The notes below the pieces were generated by a model that saw nothing but the letters and a program-made list of their open reading frames with translations, was not told the origin of the DNA and did no database searches. The translations under genes were made by a program, and so were the position numbers. DNA of 64,000 nt from Brasenia schreberi (Eukaryota > Streptophyta > Magnoliopsida > Nymphaeales > Cabombaceae), in the NCBI GenBank assembly GCA_036023115.1, contig JAYKKT010000037.1:868001-932000 (forward strand), read 5' to 3'. Below are positions 45,535 through 56,623 of this stretch, one piece after another. How positions within the stretch are numbered: the stretch's first letter is position 1; every line of letters starts with the position of its first letter.

Positions 45535-46340
45535 ATGAACAATAACTTGACTTATCCGCAGGCTATTGACTCATCTGAATCATCAGATTGGGAAAAAACC
45601 ATGGATGAAGAAATTGAATCCATTGAGAAAAACCAAGTCTGGGAGTTGGCTAATTTGTCAAGAGAAAGAAAAGTTATAGGCTGCAAATGGGTTCTGAAAA
45701 AGAAATATAAGGTCAATGGTTCAATTGACAAGTTTAAATCGAGACTGGTTACAAAGGGTATATTCTCTTGTTGTGAAATTTGCATCCATTAGAATAAGGT
45801 CAATGGTTGAAAAGAAAAAGAGGGGATATATTATGTTCAGACATATTCTCTTGTTGTGAAATTTGCATCCATTAGAATAATCCTGGCTATATGAGCATAT
45901 TATGATTTAGATTTACTTTCCTAAATGAAGATTTAGATGAAATCATATATATGTAGCAACTCGAAGGATATAAAATTGAAGGCTAAGAAGATAAAGTATA
46001 TAGGTTGAGAAAATCTATATATGGTCTGAAATAGTCACCTCGCCAATGGTATTTTACTTTTTAAAATGCCATCGTTGAACTTGGGTTTGTGGCTAATGAA
46101 CTTGATCACTGTGTATATGTATGGAACAGTGGGAGTCACTTTGTCATCTTATCTTTATATGTAGATATCATATTGTTGACTGGGAATGACAATGAGATGA
46201 TTGTCAAAATGAAGTCATGGTTAAACTCAAGGTTCGAAATGAGGATATGGGGAAGCATCCTATATCCTGGGTATAAGGATTTCTCGAGATAGAGAATCAA
46301 AACTTCTATGCTTAAGTCAGGAGATGGCATATTGATTATA
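45535..46340 (+). pseudogene. Copia reverse transcriptase (broken)
   Basis: Opens with W-E-K-T-M-D-E-E-I-E-S-I-E-K-N and G-C-K-W-V-L-K-K-K-Y, the start of the copia RT domain. A 38-bp segment (45760-45797) is repeated at 45843-45880 and disrupts the frame around S-P-V-V-K-F-A-S-I-R. Downstream F-V-I-L-S-L-Y-V-D-I (46138-46167) carries the catalytic YVDD as Y-V-D-I, so the second Asp is lost. S-R-F-E-M follows. Confidence 0.85.
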
Positions 46341-46342
46341 TC

Positions 46343-47072
46343 CTCAAGAAGTTCAAAATGGGTGAATGCAAGTCTGCATCTACACCTATTGCAAAAGGGG
46401 CTAAATTGAGTAAGGTTGATTGTCCCAGTGAAGGAGACGATAAGCCCAATGTTCCTTATACACAGGCTATGGGCAATATGATGTATGTTATGTTATGCAT
46501 AAGACCTGATATCAGCTTTGCTGTTAGTCTTGTAAGTAGATATCAAAGTAATCCTAGATGGCATCATTGGATAGTTGTGAAAAGGATTCTGAGATATCTT
46601 AAAGGAATGAAAGACTTGAAACTTTTTTTTCAAGCAGATGAACTGAAAATGATAGGTTACTTAGATGCTGAATTTTGGTGGGAGTAAAGATGACAACAAA
46701 TCAATCTCAAGACAAATATTCTTATTTGGAGGTGGTGAAGTTTCTTGGGCATACAAGAAACAAGGTTATGTAGCATTGCATATACAAGATGCTGAGTATG
46801 TTGCTTGCAGTATGACTACTACTAGTACCGTTTGGATAAGCCGCTTCATACATGATTTGAAACTGGATATAGCCAATGAACCGATTGTTATATATTGTAA
46901 CAACAGTACAACAATTACTCTTATTAAGAGTAGAGCTGATAGCTCACGAGGCAAGCATATAATGGTTAAATATCATTATGTTCATGATATGCTTAAAAGA
47001 AATGAAATAACTATATGTTATATGCCAACTATTGATATGTTGGCTGACCCCTTAATAAAAGGCATCTCATAA
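46343..47072 (+). pseudogene. Copia RNase H and pol end
   Basis: Two overlapping frames. The first reads G-E-C-K-S-A-S-T-P, Y-T-Q-A-M-G-N-M-M-Y, R-P-D-I-S-F-A-V and R-I-L-R-Y-L-K-G. A shift at about 46665-46685 leads to the second, which reads V-S-W-A-Y-K-K-Q, D-A-E-Y-V-A-C, K-H-I-M-V-K-Y-H-Y-V and M-L-A-D-P-L-I-K-G. This is the RNase H that removes the RNA strand during copying. The S-D-A-D-[FW] block reads L-D-A-E-F-W. It is the best preserved part of this copia copy. Confidence 0.9.
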
Positions 47073-47156
47073 GAATTGTTTACTAAACATGTAACCCATA
47101 TGGGGTTGAGATATGCCTAGTTTATAAGTGTAACAAATGCACTTAGTTGGGAGTTA

Positions 47157-47787
47157 TGCTGGAAAAACACATTGTTTGTGGAAAAATCGCATACTGGATG
47201 TAAGTTGCAATTTAGTTGCAACAAGAAAATAATATACAACTTGGTAAAACCCAAAGTAGTGGGAGGAAAATAAGTATATCAAAAAGATTGGCTCTAGTGG
47301 CCAAGTGAGAGATGTAAGTAGTGGATAGCCACTCTCGACCCCATTGCTAACAATGACCATGAAATACGGGAAGAAGGGCCCTCTTCTTGGATTTCATGAG
47401 ATTGTATTTTCAAAAGTTAAATGCTCATAAAATGATTTTCAGTTTTTCAAAAGTAAAACTCATGCATCTCCCGGATAAAAGAAAGATATGGGTGTTGAAA
47501 GGGAAAGCCGAGGGCGGTAAATATGAAAGATACAAAGCCATGTATAAATATAGAGTTTACATAACTCGAAAAAGGGATAAGAAATCTGATACTCTATTTT
47601 TTAAGTCTTCTGAGAAAACTTTCTATGGGGTAACCCCAAAAATGATATACACTTCTATTACACTTGCTATAAGAAACACAGGAAAGGAAAAGAAGCAGAA
47701 GAAAAACCACAGTGGCAGTCAACTTATGCTTTGCACAACCGAACTGGATAAGGTAGACGACTTTGGAGATTGATGACTACCCCAATA
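47157..47787 (+). repeat. 3' LTR of the copia element
   Basis: Follows a purine-rich AGTTGGGAG (47146-47154) and starts TGCTGGAAAA. From 47314 it matches the interrupted 5' LTR and ends CCCCAATA. The 128-codon frame inside it (47387-47773) is not a gene: the equivalent stretch of the 5' LTR is not open and the segment is LTR. Confidence 0.8.
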
Positions 47788-47879
47788 GTAGGCTCTGAAG
47801 TGAGTGTTTTAGGAGAGAAACATTTGACTTGAAGAGTCCCTTTCTCTTACTTAGAAAGATCATAATAGAATGAATAAAT

Positions 47880-48365
47880 CATCTAAGGCAACTATATTTA
47901 TTGAGGCTTATGTTATCCATGCGAAGGTTCTAGTTTGGAAGAGTACAGGAGTTGGGAACACCTTTTTCTAATGCTAGAGAATTGAGGAATTTGATTAGAA
48001 TGTATAAGCCAACTTTTGGTTGTCGTCTTCTTAGAGCCACGAGTTAGTGGCAGAAGGAGAAGGGCTAGGAGGTTGGGATTGAGGTTCACTCAGATCTTTC
48101 AAGGGATATGCTGGGGTCATTTGGACAATGTTGAATGAGGCTAGTATTGACATTCAAGTTGTGGAGAGCCATAAACAGTTTGTTTATTCATAGAAAGATG
48201 CAACTTCAGTATTCTTTTCTTGGTTCTTCACTGCTATATGTATCAATCTACATGAGAATGAGAGAAGAGAATTGTGGCCATGGCTTTAGTGGTAGGGTAA
48301 GATATTGTTGTTGATACGAGAGACCCTTGGCTATTGGTAGGAGACTTTAATGAAATAGCTCATGT
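47880..48365 (+). pseudogene. L1-type LINE endonuclease fragment
   Basis: Several frames together read W-K-S-T-G-V-G-N (usually W-N-x-R-G-x-G-N), L-R-N-L-I-R-M-Y-K-P-T, E-P-R-V-S-G and P-W-L-L-V-G-D-F-N-E-I near 48312-48344. These are the landmarks of plant L1 endonucleases in the right order. Stops and shifts are frequent. No RT part follows. Confidence 0.65.
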
Positions 48366-48898
48366 TTGGGAGCGCTACCTCTCATGCCTGACTCCCACGG
48401 GGCATGTGCCTCCTTGTTGTGGACTACAGTCAGGAGACACTATAGGCTTCCTAGTGGCTAGTGGGACTAGCTCTACACAGGCTACCACCCCGTGAGAGTA
48501 GTAGGCAAGTTGCCTTATTGGGAGTATAGTGAGGCACCCCACTAACACCCTTGACCCATTGGCTCGAAAAATGCAAATTAACTTCTACATAGTCATATAA
48601 CATGATTATAAGCTAGTGGTTGTTGCTCCCTTTTGTTTAATGGAAATATACAAGGTGCTTGCCTTTCTCCTTGGCTCATCATTGCAATACTTGCTCGGTT
48701 GATGCATGATTGTCATATACTATAGGCGATGCCGTTCTCGTTCACCTCTACATCTGACCCACATGAGTCTTCATTGATATCTCTAGTCATTAAAAGAAAG
48801 AATCCAAAATGCAAGGTTGAAGAATCTCAACCCCACAAAGGGGATGCAAACAATTTCTTGGTACTAAGTACAACAATTGGCATTCCACCGCAACCAGG
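48366..48898. other. Unassigned
   Basis: Moderately GC-rich sequence with no frame or known repeat. It ends at the breakpoint of Tat element 3. Confidence 0.4.
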
Positions 48899-51800
48899 CC
48901 TATAAAACCTTCGCTAGATTAGCGAGTGTCAAAACTCAAGCAAAGGTAAACACGAAGAGCTCGAGATCCTTAGGATTGAGGCTAAAAGTGGTTTTCCCTT
49001 TGTGTAAATAGATTTTTAAAAAATCAAACATCGAGCAACATAGGGCCCGCTCACTTAGAGCAGCAGGTCTTCGTAAGTCTCAAAAAGTTCGACCATGCCA
49101 TCTGGTCTCTAGGAGGTCGCCCTACTTGGCGTCTCATCCATGTCATGCATGTGCATATCCACACATGAACACTTGCATAACATGATCCCATTTAGGACCA
49201 AAAACCCTAGAATGCCCCTTTGGCATGATATCTCCTCCTACCAGGTTTAAAAGAGAGATTTTGCTTAAAAATTGGGATGATCCCATGTTTTCGTGGATAG
49301 ATCTAGGGAGACATTGAAAGGGGTGTTGTCGTCTTTGCCATTATCCAAATAAATTTGGATAATACCCAAAAGGGACATCTGTAAACACCCCAAAATCCCA
49401 TGATTTTCTCAAATATGCCTGGTTTCACAAAAGCAGCCCCAAAAGGATATTTTGAGTCTAAAAACCTAGGAGCCTTCCAGACAACCCTGTACATATGTCG
49501 AAACCATATATACATTTTAAAACTGTATACATATAGTTTTAGACCTTAAAAGGTGTTTTGAAACCCCAAAAACAGCTTTGCCTAAGGAAAGCAGGACCGA
49601 AGAGGCAAAAGAGGGCCCGAACCCAGAGCATACTTTAAGCCCGGCACATCAAGTCTCGTATCAAAATCATCCCCAGATTCTCGGACATCCAAGCCCCAAA
49701 TATCATAAATGTGTTCAAAATGAACTCCTGAAGGTGAGAAGAAGAACGGACGACAATGTTGGCGAAGACCCAATGCAAGACGGAGTACTGATGCAGTTAG
49801 GCCCCACACAAACCGTCCATTTCGAAACGCCATGAAGGAATCAAAAAATCAGATTTGGGCCGAATCTGGACCATATATATCCAGATCCAAACCCAACATG
49901 TATTTGGATTTGGGAAAGATCCAAATCCAATATCTACATCTATGGCCCACATCATCTTCTCATAAATAAAGGTGGGGCCCACAGATATTTCACGTGAAAA
50001 GCTTGGGTAGAGAGAGAAAAAGGGGTGATAAAGTATGAGTGAGAAAGTTGGTGGGCTTGACTTTTGGTCAAGGGTGGGTTAACCTTGTGGGTTTAGCCTA
50101 GAGTGTGGGTTTGAGCTTGTATGCACCTACACCTAACCTGGGGCTGCACCAACTTGAACATGGCTGCAACTGGGTCCATGGACCGGCGCCAAGGGGAGGT
50201 TCCTAACACCTAGCCCTAAGCTAGCCCACCTCACCTAGCCACTCCCCCCTAAACCTGACCCAAACCTAGCCATCCTAACCCAAAACCGCCCCAACCTCAC
50301 CTAGCTCACCTCACCTAGCTAGACCAACTTGACCCTAACCAACTAAGCCTAATCCCACCTTAGTGCACCTAATTAAACCCCTAACCACTAAGTCCCAACC
50401 CACCTAACCGACCTATCCTAAACCACCAAACAGCCCCCCTAACCGACCTACCCCAAACCACTCCCCAAGCCCACCTTATTACAAATATCTAGCCTATACC
50501 ACCCCAACCGACCCAACCCCTTTTCTAGCTTATAAAACCCACCCTTCTTATGGGTTTCACTCTCTCTCTCTTCCACATCACATCCCCCCACTCCCTCCAA
50601 GCTGCACCACTTCCACCGCCACTTCATCACCCAGCTGCAACCCTTCCACTTCAACCGACTCCACCATCTTCCACCCTTCGGCTGCCACCTCATTCCACCA
50701 CCATCCGGCCACCACCTTCATCCAACAGCACCCCTGCCATCCACGGTTAGTACCCCACCTCAACACCATCTAACCTTTCACCCCTTTTTTTCCCAACTGC
50801 GCACTCCATCACCCACCAACTTACATCCTTCCCTTCTCCCTTACCCCCGGCCAACCTGCACCCTACCTTACTACCTTCCCTCAATACTAACCACCCTAGC
50901 TCCTAGCTGAACCTTCTCCCTTAGTCATCCACCACCTAGCCAACATCCTTAACCTGCCACCACCTAGCCAACACCCTTAACCTGCCACACCTAGCCACTC
51001 CATCCCCCGGCCAGCATCAAGGATTCCACCCGGTTAGCATCCCTACCTGCCGCCAACATACATCCAAGGAGCTCCCCTTCGGCTGTCCAAGGCGACTCAC
51101 TATGCCAAAGCCAAGCAAGTTGAATACAGACCAGCTACACGTAAGTGCCTAACTCGGTCCTTTATATGAACTTGCTTACATTTAATTAAATTTGATACGG
51201 GATTGTAATAATGGAGCATTGTCGCCCCCCGGTTGTAATAATGTAGTTTGGCACACCAACACACACATGCACTTGAGCCATTCCGCTCTTAGTTGCACAC
51301 CATTTTGGCACACACACGAGCCTAAACAGCCCCTAAGATATAGTTATACTTATTTATATTCAGCTGTATGAGTAGTCTTTCCATATATACACGACACACA
51401 CTTACACAATTGAGCCTTTCCACTCTTAAGATATAGCCATATTTCCCTTTTGTAATTTACATTACGTCATTTCCCTTAAGCATTGTCTTTCAATTTGGGT
51501 TTTTCCCTTTGGAGTTGTGTGAGTTTGCATTGCATATTCGCCATACCACGAGTTAGGACGCATATTGCATCAAAGCAAGCCCCACACTCCCGTGCAAAAA
51601 TCGCCCAACTTAGGTCACTTGCGCACACACCTAGTTGGCCCTAAAAAGCATAAAAAAGAAAGACATAGGCACGTGCAAATCCCACGTGAAATAAAAACTT
51701 GCAATCATACAAACAAACCCCAAACACTTTGGGTATTTTTCAAAGAGGTTTGTTTTAAAAGACTTTGCCAAGCGTACAGACTGACCCTTGCGCATCGGCG

Positions 51801-51903
51801 CAAGAAGGTCTGCGACGAAAAGGGCTCACTTACTCACAGTCGCCCCGATAGAGTCAGATTTCAAAACTTACTTCGCTAGCTTGAGTAAGCTAGTTGACTT
51901 ATA
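48899..51903 (+). mobile_element. Tat element 3: 3' untranslated end plus truncated 3' LTR
   Basis: 48899-49379 matches the end of the 3' untranslated region and polypurine tract of element 1 from 40921. The LTR starts TGTAAACACC at 49380 and runs to the block TTCGCTAGCTTGAGTAAGCTAG, where it breaks before the usual end. It is clearly more diverged than elements 1 and 2, keeps the C-rich tract (50110-50470) and a TATAAAA box (50531-50537), and has only one degenerate unit in place of the ~110-bp array. Confidence 0.88.
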
Positions 51904-51926
51904 GCAAGGACAATCATGTTGACTTA
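51904..51926. other. Filler between two opposed Tat LTRs
   Basis: About 23 bases belonging to neither LTR. GTTGACTTA occurs at both sides of the spacer (about 51892 and 51918). This looks like filler DNA left by end joining, or the flank of an insertion. Confidence 0.5.
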
Positions 51927-54900
51927 TGTAGATGCAGAAAATTCCCGTTCCTGGTTCTTAGGCCTGAAACGAACCTTTTCGTATGCCTAAGTCCTATTTT
52001 AAGCAAAAAGGGCATGCCAGCTAGCTTACTTAAGCTAGCGAAGAGAAATTTTTAAACCTGACTCTTAATGTGGCGACTGTGAGCAAGCAAGCTCTTGTCG
52101 TCGCAGACCTTCTTGCGCCGATGCGCAAGGGTCAGTCTGTACGCTTTTAAAATCGAGTTTTGGGATATAAGAACCTACGAAAACGTGTTTGAGATGTTTG
52201 ATTCGGGTTGTTTTTTGTATGATTTTCAGATTTTATTTCACGTGGATTTGCATGTGCCTAAGTCTTTCTTTTTAACCCTTTTTGGGCCAACTTGGTGTGT
52301 GTTATGAACACTCAGCCTAAGTGGGGCGACTTTTGAGCGGGAGTATAGGGTTTGCTTTGATGCAATATGCGTCCTAACTCGTGGTATGGCGTATATGCAA
52401 TGCAAACTCATGCAACTCCAAAGGGAAAACCCGAATTTAAAAGACAATGCCGAAGGGAAATGACTTGTAATGTAAATTGCCGAAGGGAAATGACTTGTAA
52501 TGTAAATTACCGAAGGGAAATTGCAAAAGGGAAATATGGCTATATCTTAAGAGCGGAAAGGCTCAATAGTGCAAGTGTGTGTCGTGTATATATGTAAAGA
52601 CTACACACACTGCTGAACCTTAAAACCCAAATCTTAAAGACATAGCCGAAAGGGAAATACATATATAATATATATGGGCCCTTACTTGGGTCTTGGAAGT
52701 AAGAGCGAAGGCTCAATGTGTGTGCGTGTGAAAATGTAAAAACAACACACACGACTTTAAATGAAACCCAAATATAAATTGCAATATGGCCTTAACTAAG
52801 GTCTTGGGAGTAAGAGCGAAAGCTCAATGTGTGTGAGTGCGAGAATTGAAGTACTACGCAGACAACATGAAATTAAACCCAAATATAAATTGCAATATGG
52901 CCTTAACTAAGGTCTTGGGACTAAGAGTGAAAGCTCAATGTGTGTCTGTATAATTGAAATACTACACACACGACATGAAATTAAACCCAAGGAGAGTATA
53001 ACACGGCCCTTACTTGGGTCTTGCAAATAAGAGCGAAAACTCAATGTGTGTGAGTGCGAGAATTGAAAGACAACACACACAACTTAAGCAAAACCCCACA
53101 CAACTTAAAGTATATAAATGAACTTATATCTTAAGGGCTGATTAGGCCCGTGTGTGTTCAAAATCGTGCACAACTAAGAGCGAGGTAGGCTCAAGTGCAC
53201 GTGTGTGTGGGTGTGCCAAGCCACGTTATTACAAGCGGGGGGAGACAATGCTTCGTTATTACAACCCCGTATCAAATTTAATTTAACTTAAGCAAGTCTA
53301 CAAATGAGGACCGAGTTAGGCACTTACTTATAGCTGGTCCGGAGGTGACTTGCTTGAGCTTGGGCTTGGGCGTCGCCTTGGGCTGCAAGAGGGAGCTCCT
53401 CGGAATGGCACGACAAAGGGGTATGCTAGCCGGGTGACAAAGGAGCATGGGTGTGGCGCCTTGGGGACTTGCCGACTGAATGTGATGGTGCTGTTGTGGT
53501 GCCTCGGGCTGAGGTGTTTAGGGAGGGTTACTATGGCATAGGGAAGGCTCTATGGAAGGTGGAGCTAAGGGGTGACTAGGGGGTGGTTTAAGGAAAAGGG
53601 AATAACTGGCCGGGCGGCTTGGGTACAGTCGGCTGTGGCTGGCCGACTAGGGGCGGTTTAAGTGGTGGTCGGCTGAGGTAGCTAGGGGTATTTGGGAATG
53701 GCGAGGGAGCTAGCTAGGGTGCTATGGAAGGTGGAGCTAAGGGGTGACTAAGGAGAGGAAGGGCAGGTCCTAGGGAGCAAGGTAAGGTGGCTGGGGTGTC
53801 ACTAAGGGCTGATAGGGAAGCGGGTGGTGTAATGGGTGTGGTTGAAGGGTGGCGGGTAGTTAGGTGGTGGCCGACTGAGTGGAGTGAAAACTAGGCTAAG
53901 GTAGGGTGTTATGGGGCGGCTGAGAGTGGAGGGGGAGTGAAGATAGGGTGAAGTTGGGATGGGGTACTAACCGGATAGGAGAGGGAGGTCGGTGTGTGGA
54001 AGGAGGGCGGCCGGGTGGAAGGTGGATGGAGTTGGCCGGGCGGTCGGTGGCAATGTGGAGTGGAGTAGGCCGGGAGTAGTGGTGGCGTGAGGTGGAGCAG
54101 GTCGGGAGTAGTGGTGGAGTGGAATGAGAGAAGAGGGCAAGGTGAGAGAGGGCTCGGCTGGCCCAAGTGCTGGCTGGAAAAGTTGAAAAACCCGCCCTCT
54201 AGGGGGGGTTTTATAGGTTTCAAAGGGGCGGTTGGGGCTAGTTTTGAGAGGGCAGTTTGGTGGTTTAGGTGGTGGTGGTGTGGTGATAAGGTGGGCTAGT
54301 TTTGAGGGGGGGCCAGATATTTTGTTTTAGGTGGTTTTAGGGATATGGTGTGCTAGGTTTTAGGTGGGGTGGTTTAGTGGTTTAGGGCTTAGCTAGGAGG
54401 GTTGGGTTTTGGGGTGAGGTTTAGTGAGGTGGGTTAGGTGATTAGGCTAGGATTAGGTTAGGATTAAGGGAATTAGGCTAGGTTTAGGGAAGGATTAGGG
54501 AGGTGGGTTAGGTGATTAGGTTGGGATTAGGCCGGGATTAGGGAAGTGGGTTAGGTGATTTGGCTAGGATTAGAGCAAAGGGCTAGGATTAGGGGTTTTG
54601 GCTTAGGATTGGGTTAGGAGGCTCCCTTTGCGTAGCCCATGGACTTCATTGCATCATGTTGGTGCAGCCCTAGGTTAGGTTTTGGCTCATACAAGCTTAA
54701 ACCCACACTAATTAGGTTAACCCACATGATTAACCCCAAACTTGACACACAAGTCAAGCCTAATACAATTCCCCTCATGCTTATCCTCCCCATTCTCTCT
54801 CATGCCCATAATCCCACGTGAATTTCAAGTGGGCCCCACCTCCATTTATGAGAAGGTTATGTGGGCCATGGATGTGGATATTGGATTGGATCTCTAGATC

Positions 54901-55449
54901 TAAATCCAAATCCAAATCCACACATACGTTTGGATTGGGATATGGATATATATGGTCCAGATCCAATCCAAACTGAATTCTGACTCCTTCAGGGTAGGCT
55001 CGACACGAACGGTTTGTGCGGGGTCTGACAGCATCAGTACTCCGTCTGCGTTGGGTCTTCGTCAACATGGTCGTCCACTTCTGTTTTCACCTTCTAGAGA
55101 TGATTTCTCATGATTTTTGCTGATAACAGGGACTTGGACGTTCGAGATCTTAGGGGTGGATCTAACACGAGAGTTGCTATACCGGGCTCGACATGTGCTC
55201 TGGTTCCGGGCTCTCTTTAGCTCTTCTGGTCCTGTTTTCATTAGGCCAAGCCGCTTCGTGGGGTTTCAAAATGTGTTTTAAAAGGTTTTAAAAGCATATT
55301 ATACATATTTTAAAACATATACAGTTTAAACATATGTACACGGTTGCTTGGAAGGCTCCTGGGTTTCCAGACTCAAAATAGCCCTTTGGGGCTGCTTTTA
55401 CAAAAACCAGGTTTATTTGAGAAGTTCGTGGGATTTCGGGGTGTTTACA
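51927..55449 (-). repeat. 3' LTR of Tat element 2
   Basis: 3,523 bases, TGTAAACACC at 55449 and ...GCATCTACA at 51927. It contains the hairpin (54930-54971), the C-rich tract (seen as GGTTAGG-type repeats about 54230-54680), a TATAAAA box (54208-54214) and the ~110-bp array (about 52560-53110), with more diverged units than element 1. Confidence 0.92.
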
Positions 55450-55462
55450 GATGCCCCTCTTT

Positions 55463-56623
55463 GGTATTGTCCAAATCGATTTGGATAATGGCAAAGATGA
55501 GAAACACCCCTTTTAATGTTTCCCTAGATCTAACCACGAAAATATGGGATCGTCCCAATCTTTTGCAAAATCTCAGTTTTAAAACCCTCGTAGGAGGAGA
55601 TATCATGCCAAAGGGATATGTATGGAATCTGGTTTTAAAATGGGATCATGTTTATGCAAGTGCCATGCGTGGAATGCAGATGCGTGACATGGGCGTGGTG
55701 CCAAGAGCAGCAACCTCCTAGAGGCCAGATATGGTCGAACTCTTGAGACTTACAAGGCCTGCTGCTCCAAGTGAGCAGATCCTATGCTGCTCGATGTTCG
55801 ATTTTTCAAAATCTATTTACAAAGCTATTTACAAAAGGGACAACTGTCTTGAGTCTCAATCCTAAGGATCTCGAGCTCTTCGTATTTGCCTTTGCTTGAG
55901 TCTTGACACTCGCTTATCTAGTAGAGGTTTTATAAGAAAACAAGCTATATTTCAAATTCCTACGTCTTACTCGAAACGTCAAATTCTCAAACAAAATGAA
56001 ATTCAAGTAAGCAAATCCTATTTTTACTTTAGGATTCCTCAAAATGAACCCTGCTTTAGCTTGGGATAAGCCAGGAATGGGAAAGAGATACCACGGTCCC
56101 TTCTGAAGCATCCCGTGGTTTAAGGCATAGAAGGCGGAAAACTACTCTTTTTGAGCTTTTTGGCCTCTTTTTCCTTTTTTCCGTAGAGGGTCTCCCTTTG
56201 GGAGTATTTTTTCTTTAATCCCTCTCTTTTTTTCACAAGAGAATCGATTTTTCTTTCTGAATTCTGGTTTCTTTCTTTTGGGAGAGAGACTTTGGATGAG
56301 AAATTCCCTTTATTTGGGTCATGTTTTCCTTTTGGAAGGAGAAGAGAAGAGGGGAGGACTTATCCCAAGCTCACACTCGATCCATTCCAAATCAGCCTAT
56401 TTAGAAATAGCACGTACTACTTGCAAGTATCTTGCTATATTGAACTAGGCCTTTCTTTGTAAGAAGAAGGATTTCGAAATGGAACCACGATTTTGAAGAC
56501 TCCACTCTTTCACAAGTGCGAATTCTCTCACTTAGGGTCACAAGATTTTGCCTTTGCACCTTATTTTTAGGTCTCAGGGCAGCTATCCCTAAAATTTTTG
56601 AAAATTGGAATTTAGCCTAGATC
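55463..56623 (-). other. 3' untranslated region of Tat element 2
   Basis: Colinear with 40229-41388 of element 1, including the pyrimidine/purine-rich block with CTCCCTTTGGGAG near 56190. No coding. Confidence 0.7.

Larger units (their letters stand above)
26142..47787 (+). mobile_element. Ty1/copia element swollen by a nested LINE and a nested Tat element
   Basis: 5' LTR pieces (26142-26247 and 29531-29915) match the 3' LTR (about 47157-47787). A TGGTATCAGAGC primer site follows at 29919-29930, and RT/RNase H lie at 45535-47072 upstream of the 3' LTR. An RTE LINE interrupts the 5' LTR and a complete Tat element interrupts the leader. Without these the copia copy is only about 3.6 kb and lacks gag, protease and integrase. 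The first ~160 bases of the 5' LTR are missing or unrecognisable. Confidence 0.85.

Noticed and set aside
47387..47773. 128-codon + frame
   Set aside because: It lies wholly in the copia 3' LTR, and the same stretch of the 5' LTR (29540-29900) is not open.
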